This document shows, one piece after another, positions 26,247 to 36,400 of a stretch of 64,000 nucleotides of DNA (positions are counted from its first letter, which is position 1; every line of letters begins with the position of its first letter). The DNA comes from Staphylococcus shinii. GTDB lineage: Bacteria > Bacillota > Bacilli > Staphylococcales > Staphylococcaceae. Position numbers and translations under genes: made by a program. The notes beneath the pieces were generated by a model. That model was not told the DNA's origin and made no database searches. It saw only the letters and a program-made list of their open reading frames with translations. Location: assembly GCF_017583065.1 (NCBI RefSeq), contig NZ_JAGEVL010000003.1:186001-250000 (forward strand), written 5' to 3'.

Positions 26247-27418
26247 GTTTATCAAAAGAAACAGAAGTAATATTCGATGCACATAGAGGGATTGATTATG
26301 ATTCAGCAAATCCTCCTTTATACGATTCTTCAACATTTCACCAACAAGTTTTAGGCGGTGATGTTCAATATGACTACGCTAGAAGTGGCAATCCAAACCG
26401 CGCTCTTTTAGAAGAGAAACTAGCTAAACTTGAAGGTGGCAGTCATGCTTTTGCATACGCATCTGGTATAGCAGCAATCTCATCAGTGTTACTCACGTTA
26501 AATGCTGGTGATCATGTCATTCTCCCAGATGATGTATATGGCGGGACATTTAGATTGACCGAACAAATATTAACACGCTTTAACATTGAATTTTCAACTG
26601 TAGATACGACTCACTTAAAAGAAATTGAAAATGCGATTCAAGACAACACACAATTAATATATATCGAAACTCCATCGAATCCATTATTTAAAATTACAGA
26701 TATTCGAGGAGCTGCAGATATAGCCAGAGACAATAACTTGTTACTTGCTGTAGACAATACCTTTATGACCCCACTTGGGCAGTCGCCATTAGCACTCGGC
26801 GCAGATGTTGTTGTACATAGCGCCACTAAATTCTTAGGCGGTCACAGTGACATTATCGCCGGCGTAGCTATTACCAACAATCAAACCGTTGCTGATGCGC
26901 TTTACCTTTTACAAAATGGCACTGGTAACGCCTTATCTGCACAAGATAGTTGGACGTTAGCTAAACATTTAAAAACTTTACCTGTACGTTTTCAACAATC
27001 TGTAGAGAACACCAAACAAATATATGATTTCTTAGCACAATGTGATGAAATCTCTGAAGTCTATTACCCAGGAAATAGCGAGCTACATTTATCTCAATCA
27101 CATCATGGTGGAGCTGTGTTAGGTTTTAGATTGAAAGATGAGACAAAAGCTCAAGCATTTGTAGATGCCTTATCACTACCTTTAGTTTCAGTAAGTTTAG
27201 GAGGCGTCGAAACAATCCTCTCTCATCCAGCTACAATGTCACATGCAGCTGTACCTAAAGCAGTTCGTGAAGAACGTAATATTACATTTGGCTTATTTAG
27301 ATTGAGTGTCGGATTAGAATCAGCCGACGAATTGATTTCAGATTTAAATTACGCATTTAAGGAGGCTTTCAATGAGTCAACTACTCGACAAACTAAAATC
27401 CAACATATTAGTCGCTGA
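26243..27418 (+). CDS. metC: Cystathionine beta-lyase
   Basis: It cleaves cystathionine to homocysteine, pyruvate and ammonia. The 391-residue PLP enzyme has YDYARSGNPNRALLEEKLA, FAYASGIAAI, and VVHSATKFLGGHSDIIAGV with the Schiff-base Lys. It overlaps metI by 4 bases (ATGA), and its C-terminus overlaps the metF start by 47 bases in another frame, an unusually long overlap. The last 16 or so codons ([15 protein letters not shown]) fall in that overlap and may be an extended tail. Confidence 0.93.
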   Translation: MSLSKETEVIFDAHRGIDYDSANPPLYDSSTFHQQVLGGDVQYDYARSGNPNRALLEEKLAKLEGGSHAFAYASGIAAISSVLLTLNAGDHVILPDDVYGGTFRLTEQILTRFNIEFSTVDTTHLKEIENAIQDNTQLIYIETPSNPLFKITDIRGAADIARDNNLLLAVDNTFMTPLGQSPLALGADVVVHSATKFLGGHSDIIAGVAITNNQTVADALYLLQNGTGNALSAQDSWTLAKHLKTLPVRFQQSVENTKQIYDFLAQCDEISEVYYPGNSELHLSQSHHGGAVLGFRLKDETKAQAFVDALSLPLVSVSLGGVETILSHPATMSHAAVPKAVREERNITFGLFRLSVGLESADELISDLNYAFKEAFNESTTRQTKIQHISR

Positions 27419-29213
27419 TGGTGCTATCGGTACAATCCTTTACTCTGAAGGCCTTGATACTTGCCCAGAAGCGTATAACTTAAACCATCCCGATAAAGTC
27501 GAACGTATTCACCGCACCTATATTGAAGCTGGTGCAGATATTATTCAGACCAATACGTATGGCGCAAATTTTGAAAAATTAAAAGCTTTTGGTTTAGAAC
27601 ATAGAGTGAAAGACATTCACCAAGCAGCAGTACAAATTGCCAAAAAAGCAGCAAATGATGATACTTTTATCTTGGGTACTGTCGGTGGTTTTAGAGGCAT
27701 TAAACAAGAAGACTTAGAGCTCTCATCTATTCAGTATCATACGGAAATCCAAGTAGAAACTTTAGTTAATGCTGGAGTAGATGGTATTCTCTTTGAAACC
27801 TATTATGATTTGCAAGAACTTACAAACATTATTGAGGCCACCAAACGTAAATACGATATTCCAATTATTGCTCAACTAACTGCTTTAAATACAAATTACT
27901 TAAGAGATGGTACTGAAATTAATCATGCACTACAACAGGTAACTTCAAGTGGTGGAGACATTGTAGGATTAAACTGTCACCATGGTCCACACCATATGCA
28001 GCAATCCTTTTCACACATCGAATTACCTGAGGGTGCATATTTATCTTGTTACCCAAATGCAAGTTTGCTAGATATTGAAAATAGCCAATTTAAATATAGT
28101 GATAATGCATCTTATTTCGGTAAAGTTGCTAAACAATTGATTAACGAAGGTGTAAGACTGATTGGTGGTTGTTGTGGTACAACTCCGGAACATATCCAAT
28201 ACATCAAATCGTCTGTAGCTGGTTTGAATCCTGTTACTCAAAAAGATGTTATACCGATTACAAAATATATCAATAACACAGAAAAAGAACCAAAAAAACA
28301 AAACCTTAAATCAAAAGTTGAAAATCGCCCTACTATTATAGTCGAATTGGATACTCCGAAGCATCTTGATACAGAAACATTTTTCAGAAATATCAAAAAA
28401 CTAGATGATGCACAAATTGACGCCGTCACTTTAGCTGATAATTCACTAGCAACGGTACGTATTAGCAATGTAGCTGCTGCAAGCATTATTAAACAGCGTT
28501 ATGATATCGAGCCCTTGGTGCATATCACTTGTCGTGACCGCAATCTCATCGGATTGCAATCACATCTATTAGGATTGTCATTACTAGATATCAATGAAAT
28601 TTTAACAATCACTGGTGATCCTTCAAAGATTGGTCATTTACCAGGAGCAACCAATGTTTATGATGTGAATTCTAAAGGTCTAACCGAAATAGCCTTACGT
28701 TTTAATCAAGGTATTAACACTGATGGTGATGCGCTGAAGACAAAGACAAACTTCAACATCGCAGGTGCTTTTGATCCAAATGTAAGAAAGTTAGACGGTG
28801 CAGTTAGACGCTTAGAGAAAAAATTAGAGAGTGGTATGCATTACTTTATAACACAGCCAGTCTATAGCAAAGAAAAAATTAAAGAAGTTTATGAAGCGAC
28901 AAAACACTTAGACGTCCCTTTCTTTATAGGTATAATGCCCGTTACAAGCTACAACAACGCATTATTCTTACACAATGAAGTACCTGGCATTAAATTATCG
29001 GATGAAATATTAGAACAATTTGAAGCAGTTAAGGATGACAAAGCCAAAACAAAGGCTTTAAGTCTAAAACTTTCAAAAGAACTGATTGACACAGTACATG
29101 AGTATTTCAATGGTTTGTATTTAATTACACCATTCCAAAAAGTCGATTACACACTAGAACTTGCAAACTATTCAAAAACAATTACTTCAACTAAACAGGA
29201 GGCAATATTATGA
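27372..29213 (+). CDS. metF: Bifunctional homocysteine S-methyltransferase / methylenetetrahydrofolate reductase
   Basis: The 613-residue fusion has an N-terminal homocysteine methyltransferase domain (about 1-285) with [20 protein letters not shown] and the zinc-binding [12 protein letters not shown]. After a linker with basic [11 protein letters not shown], a C-terminal MTHFR domain (about 310-600) follows, with [27 protein letters not shown] and YFITQPVYS. It supplies methyl-folate and probably transfers methyl groups to homocysteine. AAGGAGG lies in the metC coding sequence, 9 bases before its ATG. It overlaps metE by 4 bases. Confidence 0.93.
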   Translation: MSQLLDKLKSNILVADGAIGTILYSEGLDTCPEAYNLNHPDKVERIHRTYIEAGADIIQTNTYGANFEKLKAFGLEHRVKDIHQAAVQIAKKAANDDTFILGTVGGFRGIKQEDLELSSIQYHTEIQVETLVNAGVDGILFETYYDLQELTNIIEATKRKYDIPIIAQLTALNTNYLRDGTEINHALQQVTSSGGDIVGLNCHHGPHHMQQSFSHIELPEGAYLSCYPNASLLDIENSQFKYSDNASYFGKVAKQLINEGVRLIGGCCGTTPEHIQYIKSSVAGLNPVTQKDVIPITKYINNTEKEPKKQNLKSKVENRPTIIVELDTPKHLDTETFFRNIKKLDDAQIDAVTLADNSLATVRISNVAAASIIKQRYDIEPLVHITCRDRNLIGLQSHLLGLSLLDINEILTITGDPSKIGHLPGATNVYDVNSKGLTEIALRFNQGINTDGDALKTKTNFNIAGAFDPNVRKLDGAVRRLEKKLESGMHYFITQPVYSKEKIKEVYEATKHLDVPFFIGIMPVTSYNNALFLHNEVPGIKLSDEILEQFEAVKDDKAKTKALSLKLSKELIDTVHEYFNGLYLITPFQKVDYTLELANYSKTITSTKQEAIL

Positions 29214-31453
29214 CAATTAAAACATCAAATTTAGGTTTTCCAAGGTTAGGTAGAAAAAGAGAATGGAAAAAAGCAATCGAAGGATATTGGTCAAATAAAT
29301 ATGATTTAGAAACACTTCATCAACAATTAACAGATTTACACAAAGAGAATTTATTACTCCAAAAAAATTACAATTTATCTAGTATTCCGGTTGGAGATTT
29401 CTCACTATATGATCATATCCTTGATACATCGCTACTTTTTAATATCATCCCTGAACGTTTTCAAGGTAAAGATGTAGATGATGATTTATTATTCGATATT
29501 GCCAGAGGTAATAAAGAACATGTTGCGAGTGCATTAATCAAATGGTTCAACACAAACTATCATTATATCGTTCCAGAATGGGATCATGCTGAACCTAAAT
29601 TAAACAAAAACGTGTTGCTTGAACGTTTTAACTACGCACAATCTCTTAATGTAACTGCGCATCCAGTTATCGTTGGACCAATTACATTTGTGAAATTATC
29701 TAAGGGCGGCACGCAATCATTCGAAGAAAAAGTAAATACACTTTTACCTTTATATAAAGAAGTTCTACAATCATTAGTTGACGCTGGCGCTGAATATATT
29801 CAAATCGATGAGCCATCATTAGTTACTGACGATAGTTCAGAATATGAAACTATCACGCAAGCCGCATATGATTATTTTGCTGAGGCTGGTTTAGGTGAAC
29901 ACTTAGTAGTACAAACTTATTTCGAACGAGTTAACTTAAAATTCTTAAACGGTCTCCCTGTTAAAGGATTAGGTTTAGATTTCGTACATGATAATGGATT
30001 TAATCTACAACAAATTAAAGCAGGAGATTTAGACAATTCCAAAACACTTTATGCAGGAATCATCGATGGCCGTAACGTTTGGGCTGCCGATATCGAAGCT
30101 AAAAAAGAACTAATTGAAACATTACAAACATATTCAAGTAATCTTGTCATCCAACCTTCATCTTCACTATTACACGTTCCTGTATCACTAGATGATGAAA
30201 CGCTAGATACATCAATCGCTGAAGGTTTAAGCTTCGCTACCGAAAAATTAGATGAATTAGATGCACTTAGACGTTTATTCAATGATAACGATGATACAAA
30301 ATATAATGAATTAAAAGCACGTTATGAACGTTTCCAAAATCAATCATTTAAAAATCTTGAATACGATTTTGATAGTGTACGTACTTCAAGACAATCAGCT
30401 TTTAAAGAACGTAAAAAAGCACAAGACGCGCGCCTAAATTTACCAGATTTACCAACAACGACTATTGGTTCTTTCCCGCAATCACAAGAAGTTCGAAAAT
30501 ATCGCGCAGATTGGAAAAACAATCGTATCACAGATGCAGCATATAAAGACTTCTTAAAAAATGAGATTGCTCGTTGGATTAAAATTCAAGAAGACATTGG
30601 TTTAGATGTCCTTGTACATGGTGAATTTGAACGTAACGACATGGTAGAATTCTTTGGTGAAAAACTACAAGGTTTCTTAGTAACGAAGTACGGTTGGGTA
30701 CAATCATACGGTTCACGTGCGGTTAAACCACCAGTTATTTATGGAGATGTAAAATGGACAGAACCTCTTACTGTCAAAGAAACATTATATGCGCAAAGTT
30801 TAACTGATAAACCAGTTAAAGGCATGTTAACTGGCCCTGTCACTATTTTAAACTGGTCATTTGAACGTGTTGATTTACCACGCGAAGAGGTTCAAGATCA
30901 AATCGCCTTAGCAATTAACGAAGAAGTGTTAGCCCTTGAAAATGAAGGTATCCAAATCATCCAAGTTGATGAACCTGCATTAAGGGAAGGCTTACCGCTC
31001 CGTTCAGAATACCATGCAGACTATTTAGATAAAGCAGTTCGTTCGTTTAAACTGTCCACATCTTCAGTCGCTGATGCAACACAAATTCATACACATATGT
31101 GTTATTCTCAGTTTGGGCAAATCATTCATGCAATTTACGACTTAGACGCAGACGTTATTTCTATTGAAACATCACGTAGCCATGGTGATTTAATTCAAGA
31201 CTTTGAAGATATCACATACGATTTAGGTATCGGCTTAGGGGTATATGATATTCATAGTCCAAGAATTCCAACTGAAGCAGAAATTACAGAAGCGATTAAC
31301 CGTGCTTTACAAGAAATTGATCGTTCACTTTTCTGGGTAAACCCAGACTGTGGTTTGAAAACACGTAAAGAAGATGAAGTTAAAGAAGCGCTTAGTGTAT
31401 TAGTAAATTCTGTTGATAAATTACGTAAATCAACAAATACTGCAACTGTCTAA
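29210..31453 (+). CDS. metE: Cobalamin-independent methionine synthase
   Basis: It transfers the methyl group of 5-methyltetrahydropteroyl-triglutamate to homocysteine. The 747-residue protein starts [20 protein letters not shown]. It has the catalytic-domain motifs [14 protein letters not shown] and [18 protein letters not shown], and the zinc ligands in HTHMCYSQF and [15 protein letters not shown] lies upstream in metF. It is the last biosynthetic gene of the operon; the T-box should control it. Confidence 0.96.
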   Translation: MTIKTSNLGFPRLGRKREWKKAIEGYWSNKYDLETLHQQLTDLHKENLLLQKNYNLSSIPVGDFSLYDHILDTSLLFNIIPERFQGKDVDDDLLFDIARGNKEHVASALIKWFNTNYHYIVPEWDHAEPKLNKNVLLERFNYAQSLNVTAHPVIVGPITFVKLSKGGTQSFEEKVNTLLPLYKEVLQSLVDAGAEYIQIDEPSLVTDDSSEYETITQAAYDYFAEAGLGEHLVVQTYFERVNLKFLNGLPVKGLGLDFVHDNGFNLQQIKAGDLDNSKTLYAGIIDGRNVWAADIEAKKELIETLQTYSSNLVIQPSSSLLHVPVSLDDETLDTSIAEGLSFATEKLDELDALRRLFNDNDDTKYNELKARYERFQNQSFKNLEYDFDSVRTSRQSAFKERKKAQDARLNLPDLPTTTIGSFPQSQEVRKYRADWKNNRITDAAYKDFLKNEIARWIKIQEDIGLDVLVHGEFERNDMVEFFGEKLQGFLVTKYGWVQSYGSRAVKPPVIYGDVKWTEPLTVKETLYAQSLTDKPVKGMLTGPVTILNWSFERVDLPREEVQDQIALAINEEVLALENEGIQIIQVDEPALREGLPLRSEYHADYLDKAVRSFKLSTSSVADATQIHTHMCYSQFGQIIHAIYDLDADVISIETSRSHGDLIQDFEDITYDLGIGLGVYDIHSPRIPTEAEITEAINRALQEIDRSLFWVNPDCGLKTRKEDEVKEALSVLVNSVDKLRKSTNTATV

Positions 31454-31477
31454 TTATCAATTTTATAGGTGATGCCA

Positions 31478-32218
31478 ATGAGTTACCCTTTATGGAAGCA
31501 ATTAGAACAATTAAAATTATCAACGTGGGTCGACTTGACCCACACGTTTGATGAAACTATTCCTTGTTTCAGTGAATTTGAGCGTGCCAAAGTTTCAACA
31601 CTTTTTAATGTTCAAAATGATGGCTTCTATGTTCAAAATTGGAATATTGTAAGTCAGTATGGGACACATATCGACGCCCCTATTCACTTTGTAGAAAACA
31701 CACGTTATTTGCATGAATTAAATTTAAAAGAACTGGCCCTGCCACTTGTTGTTTTAGATTTTTCACAAGATGTAGCAGAAAATGCAGATTTTATTTTAAC
31801 GCGTAGCCATATTGAACAGTGGGAGACTGAACATGGCTTAATTGAGCCTGAGACATTTGTTGCTTTTCGCAGTGATTGGTCGAAACGTTGGCCAAATATC
31901 GAAGCGTTTGAAAATAAAGACTCCGATGGCAATCAACATTTGCCAGGTTGGGGGTTGGATGCTTTAAAATATTTACTTGAAGAACGTAAAGTTAAAGCAA
32001 TTGGACACGAAACTTTCGATACAGATGCATCAGTAGATATTGCGAAAAATGGCGATATTGTAGGTGAGCGTTACGTGTTAGGTCAAGACACCTATCAAAT
32101 TGAACTATTGACCAATTTAGATCAGTTACCTAGTCGAGGCGCAATCATTTATGCCATCAGTCCCAAACCGAAAGATGCACCAGGATTTCCTGTACGTGCA
32201 TTTGCGATAAAGCCTTAA
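31478..32218 (+). CDS. Cyclase / kynurenine formamidase-like metal hydrolase
   Basis: The 246-residue protein belongs to the cyclase superfamily. WVDLTHTFDETIPCF opens the fold, and SQYGTHIDAPIHF carries the His-x3-Asp-x3-His-type metal motif with GTH. IGHETFDTDASVD supplies further ligands. The frame opens at 31469, but AGGTGAT fits the ATG at 31478. It follows metE by 24 bases, and the same gene follows metE in other staphylococci, so it is probably co-transcribed. Its link to methionine is unknown. Formamidase activity is only a family possibility. Confidence 0.8.
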   Translation: MSYPLWKQLEQLKLSTWVDLTHTFDETIPCFSEFERAKVSTLFNVQNDGFYVQNWNIVSQYGTHIDAPIHFVENTRYLHELNLKELALPLVVLDFSQDVAENADFILTRSHIEQWETEHGLIEPETFVAFRSDWSKRWPNIEAFENKDSDGNQHLPGWGLDALKYLLEERKVKAIGHETFDTDASVDIAKNGDIVGERYVLGQDTYQIELLTNLDQLPSRGAIIYAISPKPKDAPGFPVRAFAIKP

Positions 32219-32245
32219 ACTTAAAACATAAAATTAGTATCATTT

Positions 32246-32283
32246 ACAGGGTCCGAGATATGTATATATAACTCGGGCCCTGT
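32246..32283. terminator. GC-rich stem-loop after the met operon
   Basis: ACAGGGTCCGAG pairs with CTCGGGCCCTGT (one G.T pair) around an AT-rich loop. There is no clear U-tract on either side. It is probably the 3' end of the met transcript. Confidence 0.55.
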
Positions 32284-32506
32284 ATAACTATAAAAATAGT
32301 CCTAAGCAATCTATAACAACAGATTACTCATGGGTAATCTTAAATATGTTTGTTAATAAACTAACACACAGTTGATGGCATATACATATTGGCGTTAACT
32401 CAGTTGTCACGCTTGTTAGTTTAAGTCGTACTTGTGTATATGAGCTTTAGCTTAAGTAATCATTTTCTACCAATTATTTACATCGCTAGTTATCTTCCCC
32501 AACTGT

Positions 32507-32552
32507 GAGTCAGAAATCTTTTTAGCACAAGAAGGTTTCTGATTCTTTTTTA
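32507..32552 (+). terminator. Orphan plus-strand terminator upstream of the second cysJ-like gene
   Basis: GAGTCAGAAATC pairs with GGTTTCTGATTC over 12 pairs (two G.U), followed by TTTTTTATT. No gene ends here: the nearest upstream stop is at 32218, already followed by a stem-loop. It may end a short RNA from 32290-32550 or act as an attenuator for the next gene. Confidence 0.6.
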
Positions 32553-32599
32553 TTAATATTATAGTACAAAATACATAGGTCATTAGTTTGATTTTACAT

Positions 32600-32620
32600 A
32601 AATGATAATTCATATCATTT
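32600..32620. promoter_or_regulatory. Fur-like palindrome upstream of the second cysJ-like gene
   Basis: AAATGAT and ATCATTT flank seven bases; the core TGATAATTCATATCA differs from the 7-1-7 Fur motif TGATAAT-N-ATTATCA at two positions. A TATAAT lies at 32640-32645, so the box would overlap the -35 region. Fur is the best guess; PerR or Zur cannot be excluded. Confidence 0.45.
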
Positions 32621-32724
32621 AAAAACTTTGAATCAATGTTATAATTCAAGAAAATTCAATATAGTTTATCTTGGGTGCTTTCCACCTATTTTCTATATAA
32701 ATAACATAAACAGAGGTGACTTTT

Positions 32725-34581
32725 TTGCAACTTAATCAAACCAACGCTCCTTTTAATAAGGAGCAATTAGCACTTATAAATCAACTACTACCGATGCTTT
32801 CAACAGAACAGCAACATTGGTTAAGTGGTTACCTTATCAATCCAAATGCACTAGAGTCTGAAGATGACGCTTCAGTAGCACAAGAACCAAACTCACTAAA
32901 CAACGCTGAGAACGAAACAAATAATTTAACTTCTACAGTTAATTCATCGGAACCTATAGATATCAATATATTGTATGGCACAGAAACAGGTAACGCTGAA
33001 GAAATTGCTGAAACATTTGAAGGTAAGCTAAAAGAACACAATTTTAATGCACATTTATGGGATATGGATGATTTTCCTAAAGAAACATTAGCCGATGTTG
33101 AACATCTTTTTATCATTTGTTCAACACAAGGCGTGGGTGAGCCTCCTATTAACGCTTTAGATTTATATGAATATCTTCATAGCGATGAAGCGCCACAGCT
33201 AGACACTGTCAACTTTGCAGTATTAGCGCTTGGGGACCAAGACTTTCCAGATTTTTGCCAGGCAGGCAAAGACTTTGATCATGTTTTAGGTGAACTAGGT
33301 GCAAATAGAGTAGCTGACCGCGTAGATTGTGATTTTGACTTTGAAGAAACTGCCGAGCAATGGATTACAAATATGCTTGAATTACTTTCTCAAACATCAT
33401 CGAATATGGATACGATTGACGAAGAAGATGAAACTGTCACTATAGATGAACCAGAAGCGCCATTTTCTCGATCAAACCCTTTTCAAGCAGAAGTTTTAAC
33501 AAATACCGTACTAACACAACCAGAAGCTTCTCGTGAAGTACGACACTTAGAACTATCACTTGAAGGTTACTCTGAAGCATACGAACCCGGAGACAGTTTG
33601 GTTGTTATACCGCACAATGACTCATCATTAGTTGCAAGTCTAATCTCAGCATTAGGTTGGGAAGCTGACACTAATATTAAACTAAGCGACAACGAAGAAG
33701 CACGCTCACTTAACGATGCGTTAAAATATGATTTTGAAATTTCTAAATTAACGCCAGGCCTCTTACACAATGCGGCCGAATTATTTGGTAATCCAATGTT
33801 AAATGCAAATGTCCAAAAATCAGAATGGATTCAGGATTATATATATGGGAGAGATGTGATTGATTTAATCCAAGACTTTACGCCCGTATCGTTAGAGCCC
33901 CATATGCTACCGCAGCTATTAAGAAAATTGCCACCAAGAGAATATTCTATAGCGAGCAGTAATCAAGTCAATCCTTATAGTGTGGATATCACAGTACGCG
34001 TTGTGAAATACGAGTCACATCGTCGTGAACGCCAAGGCGTTTGCTCTGGACAACTTGCCGACCGCACACAAATAGGTGATAAAATCCCTGTTTATCTTAA
34101 AAAGAACCCTAATTTCAAGTTCCCATATAACAACCATACCCCAGTCATTATGATTGGCGCTGGGACAGGCATAGCGCCTTACAGAGCATTCCTTCAAGAA
34201 AGAGAACATTTACAACTTAAAGGAAATCAATGGTTAATATTTGGAAATCAAAATTATGACGCCGATTTCTTGTATCGTAGTGATTTAGAATCATGGCTTG
34301 AAAAAGGCGTCATTAGCAAATTAGACTTAGCATTTTCACGAGACACAGAAAACAAAATCTATGTCCAACACCGTATTGAAGAGAATGGCGCAGATTTCTA
34401 TAAATGGTTAAGAAATGGTGCGACCGTTTACCTTTGTGGTGACAAAGATGAAATGGCTAAAGGCGTACACCAATCACTTGTAAATGTATTAGTGCAACAT
34501 GGTGACTTTACTCAAGCACAAGCGGAAGATTATTTAACAGAACTCATTAAAAATCAAAGATATCAACGAGATGTGTATTAA
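32725..34581 (+). CDS. Second CysJ-like NADPH flavoreductase (orphan paralogue)
   Basis: The 618-residue protein has the same architecture as the operon CysJ: an N-terminal tail, flavodoxin domain (YGTETGNAEEIA, TQGVGEPPINA), REYSIASS for FAD, GAGTGIAPYRAFLQERE and YLCGDKDEMAKGVHQSL for NADPH, and RYQRDVY at the end. The start is TTG at 32725. AGAGGTGA precedes it, and MQLNQTNAPFNKEQ aligns residue by residue with MNLSVSNSPFDAEQ of CysJ. No CysI-like partner lies nearby, and it has an acidic inter-domain linker (IDEEDETVTIDEPE). It may reduce another hemoprotein, or sulfite under other conditions. Confidence 0.88.
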   Translation: MQLNQTNAPFNKEQLALINQLLPMLSTEQQHWLSGYLINPNALESEDDASVAQEPNSLNNAENETNNLTSTVNSSEPIDINILYGTETGNAEEIAETFEGKLKEHNFNAHLWDMDDFPKETLADVEHLFIICSTQGVGEPPINALDLYEYLHSDEAPQLDTVNFAVLALGDQDFPDFCQAGKDFDHVLGELGANRVADRVDCDFDFEETAEQWITNMLELLSQTSSNMDTIDEEDETVTIDEPEAPFSRSNPFQAEVLTNTVLTQPEASREVRHLELSLEGYSEAYEPGDSLVVIPHNDSSLVASLISALGWEADTNIKLSDNEEARSLNDALKYDFEISKLTPGLLHNAAELFGNPMLNANVQKSEWIQDYIYGRDVIDLIQDFTPVSLEPHMLPQLLRKLPPREYSIASSNQVNPYSVDITVRVVKYESHRRERQGVCSGQLADRTQIGDKIPVYLKKNPNFKFPYNNHTPVIMIGAGTGIAPYRAFLQEREHLQLKGNQWLIFGNQNYDADFLYRSDLESWLEKGVISKLDLAFSRDTENKIYVQHRIEENGADFYKWLRNGATVYLCGDKDEMAKGVHQSLVNVLVQHGDFTQAQAEDYLTELIKNQRYQRDVY

Positions 34582-34704
34582 TTTAGGGTATAAATATCCT
34601 AAATTTAATAATCACTATCTTAATAAATACAAAATAGTTATGGATAAAACAATGTAGTCTGGATTCATTTTATTCGTACTCAATTTTTAAAAGGTGGCTA
34701 TAAT

Positions 34705-35772
34705 ATGACACAATTCGCAATCACTTATGATAATGCATTAGTATTAATAGATAAGGAACATGATCATATCCAACTTGAAAGAAAATTAGAAGGGATGAAT
34801 ACCATTTCAATCGCTCAAGACCCCAACAATAAAGACGTTCTTTATTGTGGCACATTCGATCGAGGTTTATGGAAAAGTATAGACAAAGGTCAGACATGGT
34901 CCCCTATCGGCACACGTTTCACTTATAATAGTCCATTCAACAAAGATGACATTCACATGACAGCTGTCACTGCAGTTACAGTTATAGATATAGGTAATAA
35001 TCACAGTGCTGTATTTGTAGGTACTGAACCTAGTGCTTTGTTCATATCATATGACCAAGGTAATTCATTCGAATTGCTTACCGATTTTAGTCATATTACT
35101 GGTAAAGATCAATGGTTCTTTCCTCCTAGACCGCATACGCATCATGTAAAATGGTTTGACACAAGTATTAAATCACCAAACATGATTAACCTTACAATTG
35201 AAGCAGGTGGCTTTATTCAATCTACCGATGTGGGCCAACATTGGACAGCGCCACAAACCGAAGATACGCCTATTGATATTCACGTCTTAAAGAGCCATCC
35301 AGACTACCCAAATAAATTATACGGCGTTTTAGGCGATGCTTTCTTAAATGGTGGACGTGATACATTTATTGAAAGTGATGATTATGGTAAGTCTTGGACA
35401 ACGTTTATTGAAGGAATTGAACATAGATATGGCTACGGTTTAGCGATTAATACTCAAAACCCAGAGAATATTGTTATTGCTACTTCGAATTCTCCATATA
35501 ACGCACATAACTATGGAGATAACACCTTTTCAACCATTTACGCTATTAATAAATCACAAGAGAACAAGTGGGTTGAAGTAACTACAGGACTACCCTCTCC
35601 AAATGGCACATTAGTTTCATCCATCACTGAGCAAGATGGCACCTTTTATATTGCTAATAACAAAGGCGTCTATTATTCAGATGACGGCGGTGTCAGTTGG
35701 ACAGCGTTTGATATAACATGGCCAGATTCACTCACATCTCAACACGCACACCAATTTATTACTTTAAATTAG
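34705..35772 (+). CDS. BNR/Asp-box repeat beta-propeller protein
   Basis: The 355-residue protein has no signal peptide, so it is probably cytoplasmic. At least five Asp-boxes (S-x-D-x-G-x-x-W/F) are visible: SIDKGQTW, SYDQGNSF, STDVGQHW, SDDYGKSW and SDDGGVSW. They are spaced along the chain as in sialidase-like or sortilin-like propellers. The sialidase catalytic triad is not apparent, so hydrolase activity should not be assumed. A His-rich patch RPHTHHVKW is near residues 138-146. AAAGGTGG precedes the ATG. It lies 123 bases after the orphan CysJ-like gene and ends at a strong terminator, so the two may be one unit. Confidence 0.75.
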   Translation: MTQFAITYDNALVLIDKEHDHIQLERKLEGMNTISIAQDPNNKDVLYCGTFDRGLWKSIDKGQTWSPIGTRFTYNSPFNKDDIHMTAVTAVTVIDIGNNHSAVFVGTEPSALFISYDQGNSFELLTDFSHITGKDQWFFPPRPHTHHVKWFDTSIKSPNMINLTIEAGGFIQSTDVGQHWTAPQTEDTPIDIHVLKSHPDYPNKLYGVLGDAFLNGGRDTFIESDDYGKSWTTFIEGIEHRYGYGLAINTQNPENIVIATSNSPYNAHNYGDNTFSTIYAINKSQENKWVEVTTGLPSPNGTLVSSITEQDGTFYIANNKGVYYSDDGGVSWTAFDITWPDSLTSQHAHQFITLN

Positions 35773-35786
35773 AAAATGTTAGACGA

Positions 35787-35828
35787 ATAACCTTAAAGTT
35801 TGGACAATAACCAAGCTTTAAGGTTATT
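35787..35828 (+). terminator. Terminator of the BNR-repeat gene
   Basis: AATAACCTTAAAG pairs with CTTTAAGGTTATT, extended by TTGG/CCAA around a short loop, then TTTTTT. Confidence 0.8.
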
Positions 35829-35864
35829 TTTTCGCTCAATCACACCGTTTTTCAGAGTGAATAA

Positions 35865-35901
35865 ATACCACTTAACCACAAATACATACCACTTGTATAA
35901 T
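35865..35901 (+). promoter_or_regulatory. LytTR-type direct-repeat operator and promoter
   Basis: Two identical 9-mers ATACCACTT (35865-35873 and 35886-35894) are separated by exactly 12 bases, that is 21 bases centre to centre. The second ends one base before TATAAT (35896-35901). LytTR-domain regulators such as AgrA and ComE bind 9-bp direct repeats with 12-13 base spacers. The site lies 60-95 bases before the LytTR gene, so autoregulation is likely. Confidence 0.6.
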
Positions 35902-35959
35902 TTATGTAGTATTTTTAGTTAAAATTTGTTTTACTTATGGCAATAGGAGGTGTGCCTGT

Positions 35960-36400
35960 ATGGATTTAGAAATAATTCACGATAATGATTTATCCAAAGG
36001 AAAGGTTGTCATTCAGAGTCATAAACATACTGAACAACTACCAGAAATTATTGCTTATATAAAACAACTGTCACAAAATAAATTATTCCCTGGAAAATAT
36101 GATGATGATGTTTACTATATCAAACTCCAAGATATTATTAGCTTTCGCATAGAGAATAAAATTTTAACGATTATCACGCCAGACCGTCAATATACCAGTG
36201 CTCAGCGTTTATATGAAGTGAAATCACAAATCAGTCCTCAATTTCTACAAATTTCAAAATCTGAAATTATTAATATTAACTATATCGATCATTTAAAACT
36301 TAATAAAAATGGCACTATCGAGATTCGTTTTACGAACAATGATTTCACCTACTCTTCGCGGAGATATTTGCCATTAATCAAGGAGGCTTTAAAACTATGA
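35960..36400 (+). CDS. LytTR DNA-binding domain transcriptional regulator
   Basis: The 146-residue protein has a short N-terminal region and a LytTR domain from about residue 45: DDVYYIKLQDIISFRIENKILTI, then FLQISKSEIININYIDHLKL and EIRFTNNDFTYSSRRYLPLIKEAL, which is the family pattern. There is no receiver domain, as in the LytTR regulators that pair with a DUF3021 membrane protein. AGGAGGTG precedes the ATG. It overlaps the DUF3021 gene by 4 bases (ATGA). Confidence 0.88.
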   Translation: MDLEIIHDNDLSKGKVVIQSHKHTEQLPEIIAYIKQLSQNKLFPGKYDDDVYYIKLQDIISFRIENKILTIITPDRQYTSAQRLYEVKSQISPQFLQISKSEIININYIDHLKLNKNGTIEIRFTNNDFTYSSRRYLPLIKEALKL

